Translations under genes and position numbers: made by a program
Part shown: piece by piece, positions 39,992-48,308 of the stretch
Position numbering within the stretch: position 1 is the first letter of the stretch
Layout: every line of letters starts with the position of its first letter
Assembly (NCBI GenBank): GCA_900548975.1
Contig: URMS01000019.1
Span: 1-51,499 of the forward strand
DNA length: 51,499 nucleotides
Direction of reading: 5' to 3'
From: an uncultured Porphyromonadaceae bacterium
GTDB taxonomy: Bacteria; Bacteroidota; Bacteroidia; Bacteroidales; Muribaculaceae
The notes under the pieces: generated by a model
What the model was told of the DNA's origin: nothing
Seen by the model: the letters and a program-made list of their open reading frames with translations, nothing else
The model's database searches: none

Positions 39992-42900
39992 ATGAAAAAA
40001 ATACTATTTGCGGCCTTTGCCGCCGCAACATTATCGGCAGGCGCCACAGATGCTCCGCTGTGGCTGCGCGACGTCAAAATATCACCCGACGGCTCGCGTA
40101 TCGCCTTCACTTACAAGGGCGATATATTCACCGTGCCCGCGGCAGGCGGCGAGGCGACACGCCTCACTTCGCAGCCGTCGTACGAGCAGGTGCCTGTCTG
40201 GAGCCCCGACGGCAAGACCATAGCCTTCGCCTCGGACCGCTACGGCAATTTCGACATCTTCACCGTGGCAGCCGACGGCTCGTCCGAGACATGGAAGCGA
40301 CTCACATTCAATTCGGCCGCCGAGACACCCGAAGCATTCACCCCCGACGGCAAGGAAGTGCTCTACTCCGCCGCAATCCAGGATCCCGCCACAAGCGCCC
40401 AGTTCCCTACCGCGCGCCTCACAGAGCTCTATGCCGTGCCAGTGACCGGCGGTGCGTCCCGCCAGTATCTGGCCACACCGGCCCGCAACCTCTCGTGGGC
40501 GCCCGACGGCAAAAGCTTCGTATATGAAGATGTGAAAGGCTTCGAGGATGTATGGCGCAAGCACCACACCTCGAGTGTGACACGCGACATCTGGCGCTAC
40601 ACTCCGGCCACCGGCAAGCACGAGCGCCTCGTCGACCGCGCAGGCGAAGACCTCAGCCCCGTCGATGCCGGCGACGCCATCTACTTCCTGAGCGAGCGCG
40701 CTCCCTCGAAGAGCCTCAACGTGTACCGTGCCGAAAAAGGCGACTACTCGCAGGCCCGGCAGGTGACCGATTTCAAGACTCACCCGGTGCGCTTCCTGTC
40801 GCGCGCCAACGACGGCACCATGGCATTTACCTACGACGGCGAGATCTACACCCTCGCCAAAGGCGCATCCAAGCCCGTCAAGACCAAAATAAACATCAAA
40901 GGCGACTTCGCCGACGAACTCCGCTCCATCGGCGGCAGCCGCGGCGCTACAGCAGCAGCAGGCTCGCCCAACGGCAAACTGGTGGCATTCCTCTACCGCG
41001 GCGATGTATTCGTCACTCCGGTCGAATACTCCACCACAAAGCAGATATCCGACACCCCCGAAGCCGAATCCGATCTCTCGTGGGGCAACGACAGCACCCT
41101 CTACTACACCTCGGAGCGCGACGGCAAAGCCAACATCTACCGCGCCACAATAGCCCGCGCCGGCGAAGAACCCGACCTGGCACACGCCACCGTAATCGAC
41201 GAACAGCCCGTATTCAAGGCCGACGGACACGAACGCACCGCCGCACAGCTGTCGCCCGACGGCAAGAAACTCGCCTTTATCCTCGACCGCAACAAGCTCG
41301 CCGTGATGGACCTCAAGAGCAAGAAAGTGACCGAACTCACCGACGGCTCCACACACCGCCACCGCAACGGCCGATTCTACTACACATGGTCGCCCGACTC
41401 GCGCTGGATAGCCCTCGAAATCATCGACCGCAAGCACGACCCCTACTCCGACGTGGCCATAATCAACGTGGCCGACGGCAAGCTCACAAACATAACCAAC
41501 AGCGGATACTTCGACGCCGAACCCAAGTGGATAATGGGCGGCGACGCTATCGCATTCGCATCGGAGCGCCTCGGCATGCGCAACCATGCCTCATGGGGCT
41601 CGCAGATGGACGTGTTCTTCGTATTCATGAACCGCGACGCCTACGACCGCTACATGCTGCCCAAGGAAGAGAAGGAACTGCTCAAAAACGGCGGTAAAAA
41701 AGAAAAGACCGACACCATAATCAACGTGGAATACGACGGTCTCGCCGACCGCCAGGTGCGCGTGACACCCATGTCGACCGACCTGCGCGACCAGATCGTC
41801 GACTCCGACGGCAAACACCTCTACTTCATATCGGGAGCCGACGAAGGCACTTTCATCTGGGACTACGACCTCGAGAAAAAGAACCTCAGCATGAAGCGCA
41901 AGCACCCCGAATCGGCTTCGTTCGACATTTCGGCCGACGGCAAGACCATATTCCTCTTCGGCAACTCGCTCAATAAATTCGGCGAGACGATCAAACCGAT
42001 ATCCTACAGTGTCGACAAGGTGCTCGACCCCGCCGCCGAACGTGCATTTATGTTCGACTACATGGCCCGCGAGGAAGCCGAGCGCTTCTATACCAAGGAT
42101 ATGCACGGTGTCGACTGGCCCGCAATGACGGCCCACTACCGCAAGTTCCTGCCCCATATCAACAACAACTACGACTTTGCCGAACTCCTGAGCGAAATCC
42201 TCGGCGAGCTCAACGTGAGCCACACCGGCGGCCGCTACCAGGGCGCGCCCTCGGCCAAAGTATCGGAGCGCACCGCAAGCCTGGGCGTGCTCTACGACCT
42301 GGCATACACCGGCAAGGGCATGCGCATAGCCGAAATCCTCGAGCGCGGCCCGCTCTACAACCTCGGCGAGGCCATTGCTCCCGGAGCCGTAATAGAGAAA
42401 ATAAACGGCACGGCCATCACCACCGAAATGCCCGTCGACCGTCTTCTGGCCGATGCCGCCGGCAAGCGCACTCTCGTTACCGTCACCGGTACCGACGGCA
42501 AAACCACCGACATAGTGGTGCGCCCCGTAAGCTCCGGACGCCACAACGCCCTGATGTACGACCGCTGGGTGAAACAGCGCGCCGCCGATGTCGACCGCCT
42601 GTCGGGCGGACGCCTCGGCTATGTGCACATCTCGTCGATGGACGACGATTCTTTCCGCAAGGTATACTCCGACCTGCTGGGCAAATACAACGACCGCGAA
42701 GGCGTGGTTATCGACATCCGCTGGAACGGCGGCGGCCGACTCCACGAAGACATCGAGGTGCTGCTCAGCGGCGAGAAATATTTCACACAGGAAATACGCG
42801 GCGAGCAGACATGCGACATGCCCTCGCGCCGCTGGAACAAACCCTCGGTGATGGTCATGGCCGAAGCATGCTACTCCAACGCCCACGGCACACCGTGGGT

Positions 42901-43174
42901 CTACAGCCACCGCGGCCTGGGCAAGACCGTGGGCATGCCCGTGCCCGGCACCATGACATCGGTCAACTGGGTGCGCATGCAGGATCCCACCATGGTCTTC
43001 GGCATACCCGTGGTAGGCTATCGCCTGGCCGACGGCTCTGTGCTTGAAAATCAGCAGCTCGAACCCGACGTCCGCGTCGAAAACACGCCCGAAGGCATCG
43101 TTGCCGGCGAAGACGCCCAGATACGCGCGGCAGTAGAGACACTTCTCAAAGAAATAGACGCAGCAAAGAAATGA
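39992..43174 (+). CDS. Exported tricorn-type S41 peptidase
   Basis: A 1060-residue protease with a signal peptide (MKKILFAAFAAATLSAGA, 1-18). Domains in order: a WD40-like beta-propeller (about 25-300, with repeats such as ISPDGSRIAF and WSPDGKTIAFASDRYGNFDI), a second propeller (about 325-680), the C1/helical part with YRKFLPHINNNYDFAELLSE, a PDZ domain (about 765-855) and the S41 catalytic domain. The His is in LNVSHTGG and the nucleophile Ser in EACYSNAHG near 962; the residue after Ser is Asn where archaeal tricorn has Asp. It probably degrades peptides in the periplasm. The stop overlaps the next gene by 4 bp. The ATG at 39992 is preferred to a TTG at 39983. Confidence 0.93.
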   Translation: MKKILFAAFAAATLSAGATDAPLWLRDVKISPDGSRIAFTYKGDIFTVPAAGGEATRLTSQPSYEQVPVWSPDGKTIAFASDRYGNFDIFTVAADGSSETWKRLTFNSAAETPEAFTPDGKEVLYSAAIQDPATSAQFPTARLTELYAVPVTGGASRQYLATPARNLSWAPDGKSFVYEDVKGFEDVWRKHHTSSVTRDIWRYTPATGKHERLVDRAGEDLSPVDAGDAIYFLSERAPSKSLNVYRAEKGDYSQARQVTDFKTHPVRFLSRANDGTMAFTYDGEIYTLAKGASKPVKTKINIKGDFADELRSIGGSRGATAAAGSPNGKLVAFLYRGDVFVTPVEYSTTKQISDTPEAESDLSWGNDSTLYYTSERDGKANIYRATIARAGEEPDLAHATVIDEQPVFKADGHERTAAQLSPDGKKLAFILDRNKLAVMDLKSKKVTELTDGSTHRHRNGRFYYTWSPDSRWIALEIIDRKHDPYSDVAIINVADGKLTNITNSGYFDAEPKWIMGGDAIAFASERLGMRNHASWGSQMDVFFVFMNRDAYDRYMLPKEEKELLKNGGKKEKTDTIINVEYDGLADRQVRVTPMSTDLRDQIVDSDGKHLYFISGADEGTFIWDYDLEKKNLSMKRKHPESASFDISADGKTIFLFGNSLNKFGETIKPISYSVDKVLDPAAERAFMFDYMAREEAERFYTKDMHGVDWPAMTAHYRKFLPHINNNYDFAELLSEILGELNVSHTGGRYQGAPSAKVSERTASLGVLYDLAYTGKGMRIAEILERGPLYNLGEAIAPGAVIEKINGTAITTEMPVDRLLADAAGKRTLVTVTGTDGKTTDIVVRPVSSGRHNALMYDRWVKQRAADVDRLSGGRLGYVHISSMDDDSFRKVYSDLLGKYNDREGVVIDIRWNGGGRLHEDIEVLLSGEKYFTQEIRGEQTCDMPSRRWNKPSVMVMAEACYSNAHGTPWVYSHRGLGKTVGMPVPGTMTSVNWVRMQDPTMVFGIPVVGYRLADGSVLENQQLEPDVRVENTPEGIVAGEDAQIRAAVETLLKEIDAAKK

Positions 43175-44007
43175 AAATAATAGCCGAAAGCAGCAGCACC
43201 CGCACCGAATGGGCCCTTGTCGACGGTACCGAAATCGTCGAGCATGCCTTCACTACCGGCCTCAACCCCTTCTTCCAGACTCGCCGCGAGATATCGCACG
43301 CGGTGCGTCTGGAGCTGCCGGAGGCTTTCTTCAGGCGCCGCTGGGACCACGTGTATTTCTACGGCGCCGGCTGCTCGTCGAAAGAGAAAAACAAGATAAT
43401 GGAATCGTCGCTGGTGGCCCAGTTCAAGACCCCGGTCACAGTGCAGAGCGACCTTCTGGGCGCCGCCCGCGGCCTGCTGGTGCGTCAGCCCGGCCTCGCC
43501 TGCATACTCGGCACCGGTTCCAACTCGTGCCTCTACGACGGCTCGGAGATAGTGAAGACAGTAGCCCCGCTCGGATTTATCCTCGGCGATGAAGGCTCCG
43601 GCGCATATCTTGGCAAAAAATTCATTGCCGACATGCTCAAGGGGCTCGCCCCCGCCGCCCTCGCACGCTCCTTCTACGAGAAATACGAGGTCACGCCAAA
43701 CATGCTCATGGACGAGGTCTACACCCTGCGCCTGCCCAGCCGCGCACTCTCGCGCTACTCGGCATTCCTGGCCGACCACACCGACGACTCGTATGTCTAC
43801 AAACTCATCTACGACGCATTCACGAGCTTCTTCACCCGCAATATATGGGCCTATCCCTACAAGGAAAACCCAATATGCTTCGTAGGCTCTACCTGCGTGC
43901 TGTTCAAAGACATACTCACCAAGGCGGCCGCCGACTATGGCGCCGAGATAGCGAAGATAATACGCTACTCCATGCCCGGCCTCATCGAATATCACTCCGA
44001 AGACTGA
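43171..44007 (+). CDS. BadF/BadG-type ATPase, N-acetylglucosamine kinase-like
   Basis: A 278-residue ASKHA-fold kinase. Seen: the phosphate-1 region IIAESSSTRTEWALVDG (in parts) at the N-terminus, TTGLNPFF, ACILGTGSNSCLYDG near 110, and PLGFILGDEGSGAYLGKKF near 130, which match the N-acetylglucosamine kinase-like branch of the BadF family. Substrate likely an amino sugar, but not proven. It is cytosolic while its translationally coupled partner, the tricorn-type peptidase, is exported; in combination they could act on muropeptides or glycopeptides. The stop is followed by a weak terminator. Confidence 0.85.
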   Translation: MKIIAESSSTRTEWALVDGTEIVEHAFTTGLNPFFQTRREISHAVRLELPEAFFRRRWDHVYFYGAGCSSKEKNKIMESSLVAQFKTPVTVQSDLLGAARGLLVRQPGLACILGTGSNSCLYDGSEIVKTVAPLGFILGDEGSGAYLGKKFIADMLKGLAPAALARSFYEKYEVTPNMLMDEVYTLRLPSRALSRYSAFLADHTDDSYVYKLIYDAFTSFFTRNIWAYPYKENPICFVGSTCVLFKDILTKAAADYGAEIAKIIRYSMPGLIEYHSED

Positions 44008-44026
44008 TTTAGGGAGAAAATAACGC

Positions 44027-44059
44027 GAGTGCCGGCGGCCAATCGAGCCGTCGGCACTC
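44027..44059 (+). terminator. Hairpin after the BadF gene
   Basis: Arms GAGTGCCG (44027-44034) and CGGCACTC (44052-44059) with an inner GGC/GCC. Only ATTATATTTA follows, so it is a weak or factor-assisted terminator. Confidence 0.55.
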
Positions 44060-44150
44060 ATTATATTTATGCATACATAGAGAACATTCGGGGGTGTCCG
44101 CTTGTTTCATCAGAAGACTAATAGAAATAAGCAATCTAACACTCTCTGCT

Positions 44151-44747
44151 ATGACTACTACTGCAAAAGACATCAAAGGTACCCGAACCGAGCGCAACCT
44201 CGTGACCGCCTACATGGCCGAATCGGCCGCCTACACACGATATACATTCTACGCCTCACAGGCCGATAAGGAAAACTATTTCCCCATCGGAGAAATATTC
44301 CGTGAAACCGCCGCCAACGAACTGCGTCACGGCAAGGTATTCTTCAAATTTCTTCAAGGCGGATCCGTACAGGTGCCCCTCGACGTCGACGCCGGTGTCA
44401 TCGGCACCACGGCCGAAAACCTCGAGACTGCAGCCCGCGAAGAAGAATTCGAAGGCGTGAAACTATATACCGACGCCGCCAAGGTCGCCGACGAGGAAGG
44501 TTTCGCCGAAATCGCATCGCACTTCCGCGCCATCGCCACAATCGAAGCGTCGCACCGCCGCCGCTTCCTCCACTATCTCCGCCAGGTAAAAGACGGTACA
44601 GTGTGGAAACGCGACCACGACATCGTATGGAAATGCCTCGTATGCGGCTACCAGTACAAGGGCATGACCCCGCCCGACGTTTGCCCCGCCTGCGACCATC
44701 CCTACCAGCACTACATGGCCATGGACTACACCGAGGCCTTCGAATGA
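44151..44747 (+). CDS. Rubrerythrin
   Basis: A non-haem di-iron peroxidase that protects anaerobes from hydrogen peroxide. The 198-residue protein has the ferritin-like four-helix part with iron ligands in MAESAAYTRY, ETAANELRHGK (ExxH), REEEFEGVKLY and IEASHRRRF (ExxH), then a rubredoxin-like domain WKCLVCGYQYKG ... VCPACDHP with CxxC pairs near 162 and 178. The start at 44151 (MTTTAKDIKGTRTERNL) is the normal one. No TAnnTTTG box is seen upstream. A terminator follows. Confidence 0.96.
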   Translation: MTTTAKDIKGTRTERNLVTAYMAESAAYTRYTFYASQADKENYFPIGEIFRETAANELRHGKVFFKFLQGGSVQVPLDVDAGVIGTTAENLETAAREEEFEGVKLYTDAAKVADEEGFAEIASHFRAIATIEASHRRRFLHYLRQVKDGTVWKRDHDIVWKCLVCGYQYKGMTPPDVCPACDHPYQHYMAMDYTEAFE

Positions 44748-44777
44748 TCCCTCCTCCCTCATATATATCATAAACTC

Positions 44778-44823
44778 AACCGGGAGAATGATCCGCCGAC
44801 TGCGGACCGTTCTCCCGGTTTTG
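44778..44823 (+). terminator. Rubrerythrin terminator
   Basis: Perfect 11-bp arms AACCGGGAGAA (44778-44788) and TTCTCCCGGTT (44810-44820) with an inner stem TCCGC/GCGGA, then TTGT. Confidence 0.85.
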
Positions 44824-44851
44824 TATGCCCCTCAGCAATCACCCTCCCCGA

Positions 44852-44918
44852 AAAAGTTTTCAGTATACTCAAAACTTTCCCAATTTTCGCCAAAAGTTTT
44901 GTCTATACTCAAAACTTT
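44852..44918. repeat. Two tandem copies of a 27-bp imperfect palindrome
   Basis: Copy 1 (44852-44878) and copy 2 (44892-44918) both read AAAAGTTTT, 8 nt with TATACTC, then AAAACTTT, at a period of 40 bp. Each copy is nearly self-complementary. They lie 3 bp past the stop of the minus-strand metallophosphoesterase gene and may help end its transcript. Confidence 0.7.
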
Positions 44919-44920
44919 TG

Positions 44921-46462
44921 TCAGGGCTTTTTGGGGAGGTGGCGGGTGCGGGTGTATGTGCGGCCGTAGCGGTCGGTAACGCGCACGGTTATGTCGGTGT
45001 TTCGTCGACGTGGGTGAGCCTTGAAGAAATGCCACGAGAAGACGGGACGGACCGTGCCGATAAGCTCGTTGCCCAAAGCGAGGTACGGGACTGGACAGGA
45101 CTGGAGGAAAAGCGGGTCTTTGGATCGTACTCGCTCCACTTCGAGGGGCCGGCCGTTCTCGAACATCTCTACGCTCCACCCGGGGCCGTAGCCCCACACG
45201 TTCACCAGCACATCGTGTGTCTTCTTGCGGCCGGGGGCGAACTCGGCGGCTATCTGTTCGTTGTCGATTTCGATGGCGTCGAGGTCGTAGATGCGCATCA
45301 CGTCGGAGCGGTCGTAGCCTGTGCCTTTGAAATAGTTTGAGAACTTACCGTCGCCATAGCTCCACACGGCGTATCCCGAGGGAGTGCCCTCTCGGCAGAG
45401 GTTGTTGTCGTTACCGAGGTCGACGCGCGCGTTGAGCCACCACGAGCCGCACACGGCGCCGTAGTTGGTCTCGTAGAGATTGCCTTTTTCGGCGGCATAG
45501 CTGATGTGGGTGTGGCCCGATATGATCTCGACATGATCGAATTTCGCGAGCAGAGCCGCCAGTTCGGCACCGTTGACAAGACGCCACTCGGCCTCCATGC
45601 CCGGCGACGGCAGCAGGGGCGCATGGATGGCCAGCAGCACCGGTGTCGACGGCGCCACACGCTCCAGGTCCTTGCGCAGCCACTCCATCTGCGGCTGCCG
45701 CACCTTGTTTTTGTACACACACTCGCCGTCCTTGCTCAGGGTGGGGCCGTTGTCTACTATTTCCTCGTCGTCGAGCACCACGAAGTGCACGCCGCCTTTG
45801 TCGAACGAATAGTATTCGGGCCCGACGAAGCGGCGCCACTCGGCTCCGGCGTCGATGTCGTTCATCGCCGTGGGGTCGTGGTCGTGATTGCCCATAACGC
45901 TATATACGCGGGCGTCGATGCGCTCGATGTCGCTGTAGGCCTGCGGCAGGCCGTAGCGGTTGGGCTTCCAGTAGCAGTCGTGTGCCTGGTCGCCAAGCAG
46001 GATTACGAAGGGATCGAGACCGGCGGTGCGGAGCGAGTCGACGGTGGCGTTAACATCGGGCACGGTGGTGTTGACGAAACAGTTGACCTCGCCATGGCGG
46101 TTGCTGATCTGGTTGTCGGCCATGGCCACGAATGCGAATCGGCTGTCATCGGTCGGCCGGAGGACGAAATCGACGGTCTCGGGCTCGTCGGGCGGCGTGG
46201 TAAGCAGACGCCAGAAGTCGGGGCGGTTGCCGTGGCATGTGGCCGGCTCGTAGCCCGACGGCGTGCTCACGAACAGGAGCCCGAGGGTCTTGTCGGTCTC
46301 AAGGCTGTAGCGCCCGTCGGCACCGGTATACACAATCTCATATCCGTCGGACACCGGCACGCCGGCAAGCCCCCGCCCGTCGGCAGTGACCGTGCCGCTC
46401 ACCAGCCCCGCGCTGCAAGCTAAGGGAAGGGCACAAAAGAATGATAAATAAACTGTTCTCAT
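44921..46462 (-). CDS. Exported calcineurin-like metallophosphoesterase, three-domain
   Basis: A 513-residue exported protein (signal peptide 1-18, ending ACSAG). It has an N-terminal carboxypeptidase-regulatory-like beta domain (about 20-100, MetallophosN type), a calcineurin-like phosphoesterase core and a C-terminal beta domain (about 345-510, MetallophosC type). Core metal motifs: VAMADNQ near 113, LLGDQAHD near 155, GNHDHD near 190, AIHAPLL near 280 and SGHTHIS near 317. The first motif reads DxQ instead of the common DxH. Likely a periplasmic or surface phosphatase; substrate unknown. It lies after the SusCD genes but behind their terminator. Confidence 0.92.
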   Translation of the reverse strand: MRTVYLSFFCALPLACSAGLVSGTVTADGRGLAGVPVSDGYEIVYTGADGRYSLETDKTLGLLFVSTPSGYEPATCHGNRPDFWRLLTTPPDEPETVDFVLRPTDDSRFAFVAMADNQISNRHGEVNCFVNTTVPDVNATVDSLRTAGLDPFVILLGDQAHDCYWKPNRYGLPQAYSDIERIDARVYSVMGNHDHDPTAMNDIDAGAEWRRFVGPEYYSFDKGGVHFVVLDDEEIVDNGPTLSKDGECVYKNKVRQPQMEWLRKDLERVAPSTPVLLAIHAPLLPSPGMEAEWRLVNGAELAALLAKFDHVEIISGHTHISYAAEKGNLYETNYGAVCGSWWLNARVDLGNDNNLCREGTPSGYAVWSYGDGKFSNYFKGTGYDRSDVMRIYDLDAIEIDNEQIAAEFAPGRKKTHDVLVNVWGYGPGWSVEMFENGRPLEVERVRSKDPLFLQSCPVPYLALGNELIGTVRPVFSWHFFKAHPRRRNTDITVRVTDRYGRTYTRTRHLPKKP

Positions 46463-46470
46463 AGCATTTC

Positions 46471-46501
46471 AAAACAAAAGGCACGCCTCGACGTGCCTTT
46501 T
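46471..46501 (-). terminator. Terminator of the SusC-SusD operon
   Basis: Arms AAAAGGCACG (46476-46485) and CGTGCCTTTT (46492-46501), 6-nt loop; on the minus strand the stem ends in TTTTGTTTT. It separates susD from the metallophosphoesterase. Confidence 0.9.
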
Positions 46502-46522
46502 GCCATTATAGGGTTTCAGAGA

Positions 46523-48289
46523 TTATTTCCAGAGAGGCTGCTGTTCGATAGCGCCTTCTGTAAGAGTGATCTGCTGGGTGGGAATAGGATAGAGGTACTG
46601 ACGAGGCTCGAAGATACGGTCGTTGCTCGGAGTAGCCTTCATATAGTCGCCTTCCATATACTGGTAGGGAGCGGTACCGTTCTTGATGTTAGCGCCGAGA
46701 CGGATGTTGGGATACTTGGTTGTATCGTACTTATCGAGCTGATGCCAGCGAACGAGATCCCAGTAGCGGAAGTCGCGGTCGAACATAAGCTCGCAGCGGC
46801 GGCAGCGACGTACCTCCCATATAAGGCTGTTAACGCCCATGTTGTTGGCGGGGTCTTCGATAGCCTTAAGCGAAGCGACTGTCTGGTTAGGCAGACCGGC
46901 GCGGGCATAAAGCTTGTTGATCGATGCATCGAGATCGGCGTCGGTAAGAGTGCCGAGTTCGGCCTTGGCTTCTGCGTACATGCAATATACGTACGACAGC
47001 CAGTAGATGGGAGCGCAAGTATAGTTGCCGGCCTGACGATACTGCCAGTCGATGGCTTCGGGGTTGTCGAACTTGCGGGTGAGATAACCGGTGCTGGAAG
47101 CAAGTCGGTCTGAGCCATAGCGTGCCCAAGTCATACCAGCGTCGGGTGCTTCGGGAGTCGGAGTGGAACCGTAGCCAAGGCAAGTATCGATGGTCTGATA
47201 GAGGCGCTGGTCTCGCTCGGCAAGGAGATCACCAATATAAAGCATATCACCAACAATAGCAGTAGATCCTACACCATCCACGATACCTTTCTTCACATAG
47301 CCGGCATCATTCTTATTGCATGTGGTTTTTGCAAGAGGCAGACCATCCTTGAAGAGGTAGCTGTCGAATGCGTCCTTGCTCATACCCGCGATAAGGGTTG
47401 TGCGAACAATGTACTGGATCTGGGAGTGAGTAAGAACTGCCTGTTTATACTCCTTGTAGAAAATCATTTCGGGGTTGCTTTCGAGCGATACCGAGTTGTA
47501 GTTGCCTATATAGGAAGCGTTGAGCGAATAGTTCTTATCCATCACGGCCTTTGCTGCGGCTGCTGCATAACCGAGGAACTTTTCGGCACGGGCGGCATCG
47601 GCTGCCTTATAGTTCTCCTCAAGAGTACGATATTTGCAGTAGGTACCCTCGTAGAGACAGATTTCGGCAGTCATGGCGTTAGCAAGATCAGAACTCCATG
47701 TTGTCTTGGAGCCGGAACCGATGTTCTTGCAGGCATAGTCGAGATCTTCGTACACTTTGTCCATAATGACATCGCGATCCTGACGGGGCTGATAGATAGC
47801 CTCATTGTCGGTAGGTTCGATGGGAGTGTCGACATACTGTACATCGCCATAACGGCGAACCAACAGATAATACTGCATGGCGCGCATCATGCGTGCGATA
47901 CCTACATACTTGGCCTTGGCCGACTCTGTCAGAGTCGATGTCGGCACATTATTGATTATATAGTTGCACTGACGGATAACAGTATAGGGGCTGTTCCAGT
48001 TTGAGGATGAACTGGGAACATTCACATTCACCCAATTGACGTAAGCACCTCCGGTACCGGAAGCGTTATTGTCGCTTCGTGTTGCAAAGTAGAATTCGCT
48101 TGTTGCATAGCCGTCGAACTGGAGATAGAGATTGTCGCACTGCTTCTGCACGTTCGATTCGTTATTCCAATAACTTGGGTTATTGGTCTGCTGGTCGAGA
48201 GGATAGCGGTTGTCGTTGAGGAAGTCATCGCAGGAAGACATTCCCATAGCAGCTATCGCCAAAGCAGATATAATAATTGATTTTTTCAT
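46523..48289 (-). CDS. SusD/RagB-family outer-membrane lipoprotein
   Basis: A 588-residue nutrient-binding lipoprotein that caps its SusC partner. The lipobox ends at Cys20 (AAMGMSSCDD), and the following DDF acids fit a surface-export signal. Helical TPR-like segments typical of the family run through the first third; SusD marks are MRAMQYYLLVRRYGDV near 135, and the RagB C-terminal features VRRCRRCELMFDRDFRYWDL (in parts) near 500 and the YLYPIPTQQI end. It begins 19 bp after the SusC stop. Ligand unknown; no carbohydrate-active enzyme is in the visible neighbourhood. Confidence 0.95.
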   Translation of the reverse strand: MKKSIIISALAIAAMGMSSCDDFLNDNRYPLDQQTNNPSYWNNESNVQKQCDNLYLQFDGYATSEFYFATRSDNNASGTGGAYVNWVNVNVPSSSSNWNSPYTVIRQCNYIINNVPTSTLTESAKAKYVGIARMMRAMQYYLLVRRYGDVQYVDTPIEPTDNEAIYQPRQDRDVIMDKVYEDLDYACKNIGSGSKTTWSSDLANAMTAEICLYEGTYCKYRTLEENYKAADAARAEKFLGYAAAAAKAVMDKNYSLNASYIGNYNSVSLESNPEMIFYKEYKQAVLTHSQIQYIVRTTLIAGMSKDAFDSYLFKDGLPLAKTTCNKNDAGYVKKGIVDGVGSTAIVGDMLYIGDLLAERDQRLYQTIDTCLGYGSTPTPEAPDAGMTWARYGSDRLASSTGYLTRKFDNPEAIDWQYRQAGNYTCAPIYWLSYVYCMYAEAKAELGTLTDADLDASINKLYARAGLPNQTVASLKAIEDPANNMGVNSLIWEVRRCRRCELMFDRDFRYWDLVRWHQLDKYDTTKYPNIRLGANIKNGTAPYQYMEGDYMKATPSNDRIFEPRQYLYPIPTQQITLTEGAIEQQPLWK

Positions 48290-48308
48290 TTTCAGACGTT
48301 TTTAATCG

